In this document: in pieces, positions 34,213-43,219 of the stretch | Layout: each line of letters begins with the position of its first letter | How positions within the stretch are numbered: position 1 is the stretch's first letter | From: Saprospiraceae bacterium | GTDB lineage: Bacteria > Bacteroidota > Bacteroidia > Chitinophagales > Saprospiraceae | NCBI GenBank assembly: GCA_022844565.1 | Contig: JALHLK010000014.1 | Coordinates: 1-64,000 of the forward strand | Length of the DNA: 64,000 nt | Direction: 5' to 3' | Made by a program: the position numbers and the translations under genes | The notes under the pieces: generated by a model | Told to the model about the DNA's origin: nothing | Database searches by the model: none | What the model saw: the letters and a program-made list of their open reading frames with translations, nothing else

Positions 34213-35244
34213 CTAAGAGCCTTTGACTTTGTAAACAATAAACCCACATTGCTTTCTAAATTCTGATTTTTCGAACCAAAATTCTTTAGATTTTCTTATG
34301 GCCAATGAAACCAATCCTTTATTATCAATAGTAGATTTTGTAGGCACAAATTCCGCTGTTTCTATTCGTCCATTTTCGTTTATGCATATTTCTATTGCAA
34401 CTTCTCCATCATTTTCTGAAAGGATGAGAATACTAGGCTTTTCCAATATTTTTCTTTTTCCTGTGCCTTGACCGTAAATGGTGATTGTTAGGTCCTCATC
34501 TATTACTATTTCATTTGGGGTATTATCTTCCTCCGGTACTGGAAATGAAAAGGAAGGAGGTGCCGTTGTTTCACTCGTACTACTTGTATCATTAGTAACG
34601 ACTAAAGGATTGGATTCACTTACGCTATCTGCTATCAGAGGAGGTGTTATAATTGTAGGCTTATTTTCTGTTACTACTGGTTGATTTAAAGTAGTTTGTT
34701 CAGTGCTTTTGCTTGAGGTTGTAATACCACTACAGTTTTTAGTAATGTTGATTGCAGCAGTAGAAGATCCGTTTCTAGACGCTATTTGCCAGATATCACA
34801 TGCTTTAGCTGATTGGTTTTTGTTGTAGAGAATCTCAGCATACTCCAATAATACTTTTTCATCTTTATTGCCTAACAATATAGCTGTTTCAAGAGAAGTC
34901 TCTGCCGCATCAATGTTTCTTAACGCAAAATCACTTCTTCCTAATAAAGCGGCCATTTCCTTTGTTATTCCTTTAAGTTCAATTGATTTTAAAGCATCCC
35001 CTTTAGCATTGATGTAGTCTGCTCCCTTGAACCTAAGATCGGCTCTTAAAAATAATACATCTTTAAAAGAAGGATTATCTCTAATTATATCACTCAGCTC
35101 TTTTAAAGCCTCTTCTGTCCTTTGAGTTTTAATTAAATAATCTGCTTTGACATACTTAAACCCAATTTCAGCATCCAAATCTTGAGCTCTACCAATAGAT
35201 ATAACTAATAACATGAATAAAAATAAACCAATAAACTTCTTCAT
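34213..35244 (-). CDS. TPR protein with TonB-C-like domain
   Basis: The 343-residue product has a signal peptide (ISIGRAQD) and helical repeats over about 25-170 (AEIGFKYVKADYLIKTQRTEEALKELSDI). A serine/threonine/proline-rich linker leads to a C-terminal TonB-like fold: GQGTGKRKILEKPSILILSENDGEVAIEICINENGRIETAEFVPTKSTIDNKGLVSLAIRKSKEF. Such proteins are periplasmic. Lacking an N-terminal membrane anchor, it is not a classical TonB. It heads the four-gene unit ending in comM. Confidence 0.82.
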   Translation of the reverse strand: MKKFIGLFLFMLLVISIGRAQDLDAEIGFKYVKADYLIKTQRTEEALKELSDIIRDNPSFKDVLFLRADLRFKGADYINAKGDALKSIELKGITKEMAALLGRSDFALRNIDAAETSLETAILLGNKDEKVLLEYAEILYNKNQSAKACDIWQIASRNGSSTAAINITKNCSGITTSSKSTEQTTLNQPVVTENKPTIITPPLIADSVSESNPLVVTNDTSSTSETTAPPSFSFPVPEEDNTPNEIVIDEDLTITIYGQGTGKRKILEKPSILILSENDGEVAIEICINENGRIETAEFVPTKSTIDNKGLVSLAIRKSKEFWFEKSEFRKQCGFIVYKVKGS

Positions 35245-35575
35245 TCTTTATAAAATATGATGTGTCCAACTATTATTAGTTGACGAGCGCTGCAAAGATA
35301 TGTATGTTAACAAAGCTATAAAACTATTGAAACCAATATTTTATTTTGTTTTCTGAATCTTTATATTGAAAAGAAGCCAGTTATGCCCTAATTCTTTAAC
35401 TTTAGGCTATTAATAAGCTAGCATTCTTTGGTTTTCAGTACACCAAAAGTTAATTATTTGGATAAAACATGAAAAATTAAGATGACCACCCAAGTAATTA
35501 AATCACAACTGACCAAGTCTTATAGTGTAGTTTAGGTTTTTAAGTTTTAATTATGTCTTTTCATAAAAGGTCTCG
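35245..35575. other. Intergenic region with a -7 box
   Basis: A minus-strand -7 box TATCTTTG (35300 to 35293) lies 49 bases upstream of the TPR gene start and probably drives the TPR/beta-helix/pdxA/comM unit. Nothing else was recognised in this 331-bp stretch. Confidence 0.5.
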
Positions 35576-36958
35576 CTAAAAGGGGTCATTCAGGTCACTT
35601 ACCCTAATCAATTTTTTATTCACAAACTCTTGGATCCCTAATTCAGAAAGTTCTCTTCCATAACCCGACCCTTTTATGCCGCCAAAAGGTAAATCGGCTT
35701 GGGTCCATGTAGGATGATTTATAAAAACCATGCCTGAATCAATTTGGTCCGCTATTTGTTTGCCTCGTTCTATATCTTGGGTAAATACCGACCCCCCCAA
35801 TCCAAATGGAGAGTCATTGGCTAAATCGATTGCTTCTTGTTCGTTTTTAACTTTGAAAAAAACTGCAACAGGACCGAAAAATTCTTCATAAAATACGGGA
35901 TTATCTGGCAACATATTGGTTACTACGGTCACTTCTACATAAGCACCTGCTTGTTTTATCCTCTTGCCTCCCAATTCTATTTTTGCACCACCATCAACTG
36001 CTCTTTGGATTTGGTCTATTATGTTTTCGGCAGCTTCTTCGCTACTCATCGGGCCTACATGTGTGCTTGGGTCCATTGGATCCCCTACCACCAGCTCAGC
36101 TAGTTTGTTTTGTAATTTATCAAAGAACTCGTCCGCTATTTTTTCTACAGCGATAAATCGTTTTGAGGCGACACAACATTCTCCATTATTATTGATTCTT
36201 CCTACTACGGCCCACTCTACAGCCTTGTCAATATTTGCATCTTCCAAAACTATAAACGCATCGCTTCCACCTAATTCAAGAACAGATTTTTTCAAGTGCT
36301 TACCCGCTTCTGTAGCTACGCTGGCACCCGCTGCTTCACTACCAGTAAGTGATACACCTTTTATTCTTTTGTCAGCTACCAATTCTGATGCCCTTTTGCC
36401 TGAAATAAATAAATTGGTATACAATCCGAGTGGAGCACCGGCTACTAGAAAAAGATCTTGTATTGCTTGTGCGCACTGAGGTACTAATGATGCATGTTTT
36501 AAGAGTATAGTGTTTCCCACCATAATATTTGGTGCAGCAAATCGTGCTACCTGGTAAAAAGGAAAATTCCAAGGTTGTACACCGAGTAATACACCAATAG
36601 GACTATGTCTTACCAATGCTTGCCCGTGGCTAGGATGAAGTATTTTGTCTGCTAAAAATGCTTCGGAATGGTTGGCATAATAATCGAATATATCTGCACT
36701 AAGGGCAATCTCTCCTTCTGCTTGCGAATACAGTTTTCCCATTTCAAGGGTAATGAGCTCGGCTAGGTCTTTTACTTTTTCCCTTAATAAACCTGCTACC
36801 TTGTATAACAATTCTGCTCTTTCAGAATAGGTTGTTTTTTTCCATATGGCAAATGTTTGTTCAGATTTTACAATCGATTTTTCGACTGTGGATACTGACA
36901 TTTCCTCAAATGCTTTAACTACTTTATTAGTGGCAGGGTTGATACTTTTTATTGACAT
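35576..36958 (-). CDS. Succinate-semialdehyde dehydrogenase-type aldehyde dehydrogenase
   Basis: The 460-residue protein has the ALDH motifs: PWNFPFYQVARFAAPN, the catalytic glutamate in LELGGSDAFIVLEDAN, the catalytic cysteine in GRINNNGECCVASKRF, and EEFFGPVAVFFKV. Length and the ANPMVGN/KHASLVPQ-type coenzyme region fit the NAD(P)-dependent succinate-semialdehyde group. It is probably cytosolic. FMN reductase, pterin dehydratase and DUF6496 genes precede it closely on the same strand. Confidence 0.92.
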   Translation of the reverse strand: MSIKSINPATNKVVKAFEEMSVSTVEKSIVKSEQTFAIWKKTTYSERAELLYKVAGLLREKVKDLAELITLEMGKLYSQAEGEIALSADIFDYYANHSEAFLADKILHPSHGQALVRHSPIGVLLGVQPWNFPFYQVARFAAPNIMVGNTILLKHASLVPQCAQAIQDLFLVAGAPLGLYTNLFISGKRASELVADKRIKGVSLTGSEAAGASVATEAGKHLKKSVLELGGSDAFIVLEDANIDKAVEWAVVGRINNNGECCVASKRFIAVEKIADEFFDKLQNKLAELVVGDPMDPSTHVGPMSSEEAAENIIDQIQRAVDGGAKIELGGKRIKQAGAYVEVTVVTNMLPDNPVFYEEFFGPVAVFFKVKNEQEAIDLANDSPFGLGGSVFTQDIERGKQIADQIDSGMVFINHPTWTQADLPFGGIKGSGYGRELSELGIQEFVNKKLIRVSDLNDPF

Positions 36959-36985
36959 TACTATTTTTTAAAGTGAATTAGGTAT

Positions 36986-37549
36986 TTATTGATGGCTGGG
37001 GGCCTTATCTGCCTCAACACACCAGAGCAACTCTTTTATGAAATTTGCTGCAAATTTATCCGAATTAAGTTTATCAGACGGCTCTCCATTTGAATCATAA
37101 GCCTTATCTACATTAGGTACAGAAAACATGGCAGGAATGGTCCATGCCATCATTTTCCAAAGCGTAAATTGTAGTGCAAATAAGCATTGGTTACCCCCAT
37201 AAGGGCCTGAAGATACTGTGGCAATGCCAATTGGTTTGTGTCTCCACTCTTCATAAAGGAGGTCGATAGCATTTTTTAAACTCGCTGGATATCCTCCGTT
37301 ATATTCAGGTGTGACGATGATGATACCTTCCGAAGATTTAATCCTTTTTGCAAAGTCTAATACATTCTTTTCTGGGTGAGGCATTGTTTTTAGAGTGGTT
37401 GTAAAAATAGGGAAGTCATATACTTTCAAGTCAATGATTTCAGTGGTTGCAAGCTTTTTCTCAATTAGGTAGTTTTGAAAATATAGGGCAACATTGTGAC
37501 TCTTCCGTCCATCTCTGACACTTGAGGAAAGAATTGATATATGTCTCAT
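36986..37549 (-). CDS. NAD(P)H-dependent FMN reductase family protein
   Basis: The 187-residue flavodoxin-like protein starts HISILSSSVRDGRKSHNVALYF (phosphate-binding loop) and has GIIIVTPEYNGGYPASLKNAIDLLYEEWRHKPIGIATVSSGPYGG, typical of the azoreductase/FMN reductase group. It probably reduces FMN or quinones with NAD(P)H. It lies 27 bases upstream of the aldehyde dehydrogenase gene. Confidence 0.92.
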   Translation of the reverse strand: MRHISILSSSVRDGRKSHNVALYFQNYLIEKKLATTEIIDLKVYDFPIFTTTLKTMPHPEKNVLDFAKRIKSSEGIIIVTPEYNGGYPASLKNAIDLLYEEWRHKPIGIATVSSGPYGGNQCLFALQFTLWKMMAWTIPAMFSVPNVDKAYDSNGEPSDKLNSDKFAANFIKELLWCVEADKAPSHQ

Positions 37550-37552
37550 ATT

Positions 37553-37792
37553 TTATACTCTTTTATAGATTCTGTCTATTTCCTCTGAGAGTTTTATGTC
37601 CTTTTCGGTAATACTATTTTGGGTTTCATGGGTGAATAGTGCTATGTCAACCTTGTTATAGACGTTACTCCAATTTGGATGATGGTTCATTTCTTCTGCA
37701 GCAAAAGCTACTTCAGTCATAAAAGTGAAGGCCTCCACAAAATCTTTAAATTCGAAGCTGCGTTTCAGTTCGTTATTTTCTTCTTTCCACAT
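37553..37792 (-). CDS. phhB: 4a-hydroxytetrahydrobiopterin dehydratase-like protein
   Basis: The 79-residue product keeps the pterin dehydratase core: RSFEFKDFVEAFTFMTEVAFAAEEMNHHPNWSNVYNKVDIALFTHET, with HHP and the distal TH as active-site histidines. It is shorter at the N-terminus than typical members (about 95-100 residues). The enzyme recycles tetrahydrobiopterin after aromatic hydroxylation. No phenylalanine hydroxylase gene is nearby, so its physiological partner is unclear. Confidence 0.88.
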   Translation of the reverse strand: MWKEENNELKRSFEFKDFVEAFTFMTEVAFAAEEMNHHPNWSNVYNKVDIALFTHETQNSITEKDIKLSEEIDRIYKRV

Positions 37793-37794
37793 GA

Positions 37795-37980
37795 TTACTT
37801 ATTTTTTATTTTTTTTAAGTTTTCCGCCTCGCTTAATGCTATGGCGATGGCTTGTTTTCTGCTTGTTACGATCGTATCTGTATTTCCGATGTGAAGGTCA
37901 CCTTCCTTAAATTCGTGCATCACTTTCGAAACCTTTTTTTGGCTTATACTTGTATTTTTCTTTTTCATATTCGTTTTCAT
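37795..37980 (-). CDS. DUF6496-like small protein
   Basis: The 61-residue basic protein contains KVMHEFKEGDLHIGNTDTIVTSRKQAIAIALSEA. This matches the pattern of DUF6496-type proteins (a histidine-containing turn followed by SRKQAIAIALSEA), found in stress-related gene groups. The function is unknown. MKTNMKK and the internal MKKKN are both possible starts. It ends two bases from the pterin dehydratase gene. Confidence 0.82.
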   Translation of the reverse strand: MKTNMKKKNTSISQKKVSKVMHEFKEGDLHIGNTDTIVTSRKQAIAIALSEAENLKKIKNK

Positions 37981-37985
37981 TTATA

Positions 37986-38017
37986 AAATAGGCATAGATT
38001 TGGTTCTATGCCTATTT
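37986..38017 (-). terminator. Terminator after the PA2169-family gene
   Basis: AAATAGGCATAGA (37986-37998) and TCTATGCCTATTT (38005-38017) are perfect complements around a 6-base loop. On the minus strand the stem is followed by a short T-rich stretch (TTTTATAA). It separates the 38038-38496 transcript from the downstream DUF6496 group. Confidence 0.75.
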
Positions 38018-38037
38018 ATTTTAATTATGGTCCACTA

Positions 38038-38496
38038 TCAGTCTGCTATTGCCAGATCTCTCATAGTTTTTACCGTGTCGTGGTCAGCTTGTAATAACAT
38101 GTGTTGCGATCTTATCATACTTCGCTGTGCCTCCGTCAGCGTTTCCGTATCATTTTTCAATACGTCACCGTAGGTGTCTTTTGCCGCATCTTCTCCGTAT
38201 TCACAGGAGTCAAGGATTGCTTTACGATCTTTGCCAGTGAGTGCTGCTTTTACATCCATCCAAACTCTAAAGAATTTTCCAGTAATCAGTGTTCCATCTG
38301 ACGGTTTACCGCCCAGCCTGTTTACCTCATTTGTTAATTCTCTTTTGCATTTTTGACTCGTGGCAGAAAATTGTGCGAACATTGATTTTAATTCGTGTTC
38401 TTCCGTTTCTTTCCCTGCTGTTTCGTAACCTTCGATTCTATCGTTGTTGATAGTGATGAGTGTGTTTAGCACATCAATCGTTTTTTCATTGTCCAT
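38038..38496 (-). CDS. PA2169 family four-helix-bundle protein (DUF2383)
   Basis: The 152-residue protein is almost entirely helical. Its start, TIDVLNTLITINNDRIEGYETAGKETEEHELKSMFAQFSATSQKCKRELTNEV, and LRSMIRSQHMLLQADHDTVKTMRDLA-like tail match the PA2169 family (ferritin-like four-helix bundle). These proteins are stress-associated with no defined chemistry. A strong terminator follows its stop. Confidence 0.9.
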   Translation of the reverse strand: MDNEKTIDVLNTLITINNDRIEGYETAGKETEEHELKSMFAQFSATSQKCKRELTNEVNRLGGKPSDGTLITGKFFRVWMDVKAALTGKDRKAILDSCEYGEDAAKDTYGDVLKNDTETLTEAQRSMIRSQHMLLQADHDTVKTMRDLAIAD

Positions 38497-38561
38497 TTTT
38501 TGTTTATTTAAGTGTTATTGAATTTATTTAGTTCTGCTTGATTGGAGATTTTTGGCTACTA

Positions 38562-39035
38562 CTAATTTGCGTCTTTATCATCTGTAGCAATCTTAAATAA
38601 GTTTACCATTTTGTTACTCTGTATGTCCCAATTGTAAGCGGATGTTGGGTTTACTTTGATGATTGAAATGTTAGTATCGTCTTTACCATCTTTAAACCAA
38701 ACTTGGGCTGGGGGGGACCAAAGTTCATTAATTATTTTTGTGTCTAAACTTATTTCAGCTTCGCCATTTAATACAAGGTAACTGTTTTTTACAGGCTGAG
38801 AGAAGAAGAGTTGCACGTTTTTGTCATTTGCAATTGCTGTGTTTTTCTCACTATTTTTTTCACTGAAAAACCAAACATTCCCTTGTTCGCAAACTTTTAA
38901 TGCTGCCATTGGCCGACAAGTTGAACCGTCGTCTGTTTTTAAATCGGTACAAAAGAGACAAATCATAATATCTTCGACGATGATCTTCAGTTTGTCAATT
39001 GCTTCTTTATCCTTTGGGTGATAAGTAGAGGTCAT
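38562..39035 (-). CDS. Pyridoxamine 5'-phosphate oxidase-like (general stress) FMN-binding protein
   Basis: The 157-residue split-barrel protein has AIDKLKIIVEDIMICLFCTDLKTDDGSTCRPMAALKVCEQGNVWFFSEKNSEKNTAIANDKNVQLFFSQP and SYLVLNGEAEISLD, typical of the general stress protein 26 group. It probably binds flavin; true PNP oxidase activity is unlikely. It lies 65 bases upstream of the PA2169-type gene. Confidence 0.9.
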   Translation of the reverse strand: MTSTYHPKDKEAIDKLKIIVEDIMICLFCTDLKTDDGSTCRPMAALKVCEQGNVWFFSEKNSEKNTAIANDKNVQLFFSQPVKNSYLVLNGEAEISLDTKIINELWSPPAQVWFKDGKDDTNISIIKVNPTSAYNWDIQSNKMVNLFKIATDDKDAN

Positions 39036-39211
39036 TTTATGAGTTTTTTGAGAGTTATTATAATCTTAAAGAATGACCACAAAATTAGAGTTCTTCAGTT
39101 TGGGTTGCATTACACAATTCTTTAGAAATGTTACGTGATTTCTATAAGGTTAGTTTCTATTGTGATCTTCAATGCTAAAAAGGCTAGGAAGAGGTGAAGG
39201 AGGTGAAGAGA

Positions 39212-39680
39212 AGTTAAGTATGATCTGATGTGCAAGAAAACTTAACCTTCTCAACCATTTTGACACTATGTTAAAAAAAGGTTAAGGGAGGTTAAGGATA
39301 ATCTAAAGTGCAAAAAAACTTAACATTATCAACCAGCTTGTCCCAATGTCAACAGGTTAAGGGAGGTTAAGAATGATCTGAAGTGCAAGCAAACTTAACC
39401 TTATTCACAAGTTTGTACCTCTCTTAACATGGTTAATGAAGGTTAAGAGAGGTTAAGAATAATCTAAAGTGCAAAAAAACTTAACATGTCTTAACTTATA
39501 AACTTAACATTATCAACCAGCTTGTCCCAATGTCAACAGGTTAAGGGAGGTTAAGAATGATCTAAAATGCAAGAAAACTTAACCTCAGTCACAAGTTTGT
39601 ACCTATGTTAACATGATTAATGTAGGATAAAATAGTTAAGAGAAGTTAAGAGTGCTCCGAGTGCAAGAAAACTTAACCTG
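39212..39680. repeat. Array of six degenerate GTTAAG/CTTAAC repeats
   Basis: Six units begin near 39212, 39281, 39355, 39441, 39539 and 39634. Each reads roughly GGTTAAG..GGTTAAG, then ATCTGAAGTGCAAG, then AAACTTAACC, so each is bounded by GTTAAG and CTTAAC inverted arms. Spacer type A (TCAACCAGCTTGTCCCAATG) is identical between units 2-3 and 4-5. Spacer type B (CACAAGTTTGTACCT) recurs between units 3-4 and 5-6. The array therefore grew partly by duplication of a two-unit block. No ORF spans it. Confidence 0.85.
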
Positions 39681-39774
39681 CCTCAACTTAATCACTTAAC
39701 CTACTTAACCTGTTTCACCTTATGCCGATATTGATCGACATAGAGCCCTTAAAAGTTGTCTTTTTTTAATTAAT

Positions 39775-42273
39775 CTAAAAAAACAATGCATTACTGAATA
39801 GCATCTGTCCATTCACCCAAAATGCTCGGAATAGCGGATTATCTACCATATAAATTATAGAGCCTCTTCCTTTTCTTTCTACTGCAAACGACACCGTTTC
39901 TTCTAATTTAGGCTTCAACTCCGAACCTATAAACCCATAATGGACAAATTTCTTAGGTATATAAATTGGATTGTACGCATTTTCTAAAAGTTTGTAATGA
40001 GTTGGGTCCGTTTTTAGACTGTAATAGTCTTCTCCTAAGCCAAATGACAAAGGATGAGTAGGATCAAGTTTGTTTTTGATAATAGATCCCGCCAAATAAT
40101 TAGATATACCACTCCTTTCAAAAGATTCGTACAATTCATATCTAGCTTTCAATCCTTTTTCTTTTGAAGTTTTTTCCTCTGCTTTTTTCTCATCATCAGT
40201 TGCGAATTTTTTCAGAGCATAACCTTCTTTGTTTAAAAAATTATTATTAGCACCTTCGATAGAGATTAATTTACCACCTTTAGACAACCAAGCGTTCAAT
40301 TTGCCCATAACACTTTGGTCAACTGTATATCTGCCGTCAGGTAAAATAATGGTATTATAATCATCAAGATTTACCCTACTCAAAGCATCTAAATAGACAA
40401 TGCTTATGGGATAACCCAACACTTCATCAAAAAAGTGCCAAATTTGTCCCACATCGTTTGTGGAAGTACCCGAACCCATGACACTCAATACCTTTGGCTT
40501 TTTTAATAAATTAAAAGAACCCCCACCTAAGTCATTACCCGTATTGCTAAACCCAGTAGGCAAATAGTGCCAATTCCAAAATATTTTATCAATTACGGTA
40601 CAAAAATCTTTAACTTTTGGGTTGTCTCCTCTTGTAATTATGATGGTGCCTCTATCAAGTTTTTTACCAGCAATGACTACTTCTGTATTTGCCATTCTAG
40701 CAACAAGGCCCTCGTTAAATACCTTTGATAATATTTTGGCAGACTCAAGGCTGTTCCATGGCAATGCTACAGCGTAAGATCCAGCACATTGACCTGCTTT
40801 TTCTTGCACTTTCATACTATTTTGCATGTCAATATCCTGATTTAAGCCATACGCGTCTACTCCATAAGCATAGGGTAATGCCCATGCAGAAATGTCGTAA
40901 GTCAAGGAATCTTCTAATAGAGGATTGGGGTCCATTAAGATTTGTAAGAAATTAGATTTTGGTTGTTTAGTCGTTATGATGTAGTCATTTTCATTCACGG
41001 TTACAGTACCTTCCACATCTTTTAAATAATCATATCCTTTGGTGGTTGTGCTTTTTGAAGCCATCCCGTATTTTATCCCATGTTTTGAAAGTAGGTTGAT
41101 TAAGCCTTGGGCTTTAGGTGTGTTTTTGACAACGTAAGTTTTAAATTTACCTTTTGGTTTTTCAACTGCATCTTTAAAAAACTTCTTAAACTCAGAAATT
41201 AGTCTAGCGTGGTTTTTATTGGCTATTTCTACAGTGCTCATTCCTACGGTGATATTGTGAGTAATTCTATCTTTTAGCGTAAGTACATCACCATTTTCTA
41301 TGTCGATGGCTCTGCCTGATGAACTATTTCCAGCTTTTTCATATGTCATACCTATTGCACCATTATATAGTGGATAGGTATCACCATAACTTGGGTAAAA
41401 TAGGTCAAAGACTTCTCGAGTGAAATACAACCATCCTTCCTTATCAAAGTACTTAATGTGGTTTTGACCAATTTCTGTCTGAAAAGTCCGCTGAAACTCG
41501 GTAATGTTTTGATGTAATGGTTTAGCTGCAGGAGCAAAATAATAATGATTATTAATGCCCATCTCGTGGAAGTCAGCATGTATATGAGGCATCCAATTGT
41601 TATATATTTCTATTCTTTTTTGTGTCTCTAATTGTGTGAGCCATGCCCAATCCCTGTTTAGGTCAAAGAGATAATGGTTAGGTCTTCCTCCTGGCCAAGG
41701 TTCCATGTGTTCTCTGTCATATACTCCTGGATGTGGGTTTTTACCAGCATAGCCTCTCATCCAGTTGGTGTATCTTGCATTGCCATCTGGATTGGCACTA
41801 GGGTCGATCATTACAACAGTATTATCTAAATAAGAAGCAGTTGTAGAGTTGCCCTCATTTGCTAATTGATATAAAACATTCATACTACTTTCTGTAGTGG
41901 AAGCTTCATTGCCATGCACACCAAAACTCATCCAAACCAATGCTTTTTCATTCTTTGTTTTTGGTGCTATATCCGAAAGACCTATATTACTTAAATTGGT
42001 CAATCTTATATCTTCAAGGTTTAAAATATTTTCTGGTTTAGAAATGATACAAAGTAAAAGAGGTCGGCCTTCATTGGTTCTACCATATTCTACTAGTTTT
42101 ACTCTCTTACTATTCGCAGCTACATGTTGTACATATTCTACAATATTATGATGAAGGGTGTATTCGTTATAATATTTAGATTTTAAAAAATCTTCAGGCG
42201 ACTTAATTTGACTGATTACGATAACATTAAAAAATAAAATACAGGCTAAAACCGATAGAAATTTAAACTTCAT
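39775..42273 (-). CDS. Secreted M14 family zinc carboxypeptidase
   Basis: The 832-residue protein has a signal peptide. The M14 domain covers about 30-360: His120 and Glu123 in FGVHGNEAS, DPSANPDGNARYTNW, the histidine in HADFHEMG (about 236), and the catalytic glutamate Glu312 in GMTYEKAG. A C-terminal region of about 450 residues includes a glutamine amidotransferase-like fold (PKVLSVMGSGTSTNDVGQIWHFFDEVLGYPISIVYLDAL). This layout is common in large Bacteroidota peptidases. It probably trims peptides in the periplasm or outside the cell. Confidence 0.92.
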   Translation of the reverse strand: MKFKFLSVLACILFFNVIVISQIKSPEDFLKSKYYNEYTLHHNIVEYVQHVAANSKRVKLVEYGRTNEGRPLLLCIISKPENILNLEDIRLTNLSNIGLSDIAPKTKNEKALVWMSFGVHGNEASTTESSMNVLYQLANEGNSTTASYLDNTVVMIDPSANPDGNARYTNWMRGYAGKNPHPGVYDREHMEPWPGGRPNHYLFDLNRDWAWLTQLETQKRIEIYNNWMPHIHADFHEMGINNHYYFAPAAKPLHQNITEFQRTFQTEIGQNHIKYFDKEGWLYFTREVFDLFYPSYGDTYPLYNGAIGMTYEKAGNSSSGRAIDIENGDVLTLKDRITHNITVGMSTVEIANKNHARLISEFKKFFKDAVEKPKGKFKTYVVKNTPKAQGLINLLSKHGIKYGMASKSTTTKGYDYLKDVEGTVTVNENDYIITTKQPKSNFLQILMDPNPLLEDSLTYDISAWALPYAYGVDAYGLNQDIDMQNSMKVQEKAGQCAGSYAVALPWNSLESAKILSKVFNEGLVARMANTEVVIAGKKLDRGTIIITRGDNPKVKDFCTVIDKIFWNWHYLPTGFSNTGNDLGGGSFNLLKKPKVLSVMGSGTSTNDVGQIWHFFDEVLGYPISIVYLDALSRVNLDDYNTIILPDGRYTVDQSVMGKLNAWLSKGGKLISIEGANNNFLNKEGYALKKFATDDEKKAEEKTSKEKGLKARYELYESFERSGISNYLAGSIIKNKLDPTHPLSFGLGEDYYSLKTDPTHYKLLENAYNPIYIPKKFVHYGFIGSELKPKLEETVSFAVERKGRGSIIYMVDNPLFRAFWVNGQMLFSNALFF

Positions 42274-42692
42274 AATTAGATAATTTTTTATGGCACAATT
42301 ATACTTAATTTCTATTTAGTTTTCAATTTATTTATAAAGTGTTTGAATAAATACTGGTGCTCCGTAAACAACAAAGGTTTAATACATTCTTTTAAAACTT
42401 AGTCTAACCACTTCAAAAGAAAAATAAAACAAAATTTAAAAAGTATTAAGATAGCTTCGAAAAATTAACTTTTGGTTAAATTAATATAGTAAATAATTGA
42501 TATTTAATACAGTAGATGTACTAAATAAACATATAAATTTTAAATTATTTTTGCATCAAATGCTCTTAATCAAAAATTTATTGTTCCTTGACTACTTTAT
42601 TCTACATATATTTCTTTGTTTTAAAATTATTAATTTAATTTGTAGCTTCTTACATAATTTTAATAATAATTAAACCCAATACTACATTTATC
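42274..42692. other. Intergenic region upstream of the PadR gene
   Basis: This 419-bp, very AT-rich stretch lies between divergent genes. TATTTTTG at 42546-42553 fits the -7 consensus on the plus strand, 140 bases before the padR ATG. A partial repeat-end match (GTGCTCCGT) occurs at about 42357. No ORF or RNA was recognised. Confidence 0.4.
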
Positions 42693-43013
42693 ATGGATCA
42701 AAAAATATCAAAAGAACTCCAAACCTATGCTATCACTGTTCTTATTTTTAAATTGCTAAAGAACGATGCATCTTATGGCTATAAGCTTATTAAAGATGTT
42801 GAAGCGATGACCAATAGTATGGTGCAGATCGAGGAAGGTTATCTTTACCCTGTACTTGCTAAATGGAAGAAAGCAGGGTATATAGATTACAATTGGGAAA
42901 TGACCACAGGCAATCAAAGAAGAAAAAAGTACAAACTTTCAGCAGCTGGTAATGTCTTTTTAAATAGATTACTATCTGAAGCAAAGGAAATAGAAACTTT
43001 GTACGGCAAGTAA
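42693..43013 (+). CDS. PadR family transcriptional regulator
   Basis: The 106-residue winged-helix protein has YAITVLIFKLLKNDASYGYKLIKDVEAMTNSMVQIEEGYLYPVLAKWKKAGYIDYNW and KYKLSAAGNVFLNRLL, the PadR signature (E-G-x-L-Y-P-x-L). It has no C-terminal dimer domain beyond the core, placing it in the short PadR subgroup. The usual neighbouring transporter or DUF gene is absent, so its target is unknown. Confidence 0.92.
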   Translation: MDQKISKELQTYAITVLIFKLLKNDASYGYKLIKDVEAMTNSMVQIEEGYLYPVLAKWKKAGYIDYNWEMTTGNQRRKKYKLSAAGNVFLNRLLSEAKEIETLYGK

Positions 43014-43048
43014 ATATTATGTAGTTAAGTTTTGTGTAACAAATTGCA

Positions 43049-43115
43049 CAATTAGAAATCTTGTCTATGGTTTACCCCAAAACCTAAGGGGAATCATGGG
43101 TAAGATTTCTAATTG
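43049..43115. terminator. Long 28-30 bp hairpin between convergent genes
   Basis: Arms 43049-43078 and 43088-43115 pair almost throughout: CAATTAGAAATCTT pairs perfectly with AAGATTTCTAATTG, and the inner part ends CCCC/GGGG. The loop is 9 bases. It lies between the convergent padR and YgjP-type genes and may be a bidirectional terminator, although it is longer than most. Confidence 0.65.
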
Positions 43116-43219
43116 ATCTTGATTTGATTCTCTTTTTTAGAGAATTAATGAGATAAGGATAAAAATCATTTTTGCGCTATTTGTTGTACAAAAAGTTAAG
43201 TTCTTTTAGGTTGAAAAAC

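Noticed and set aside
36372-36572. ORFs on the opposite strand or other frames of the aldehyde dehydrogenase and similar genes
   Set aside because: They are shadows of well-supported coding sequences with low-complexity translations.
39212-39680. CRISPR array
   Set aside because: Repeat units are degenerate and the spacers themselves repeat (types A and B). There is no cas gene in the window.
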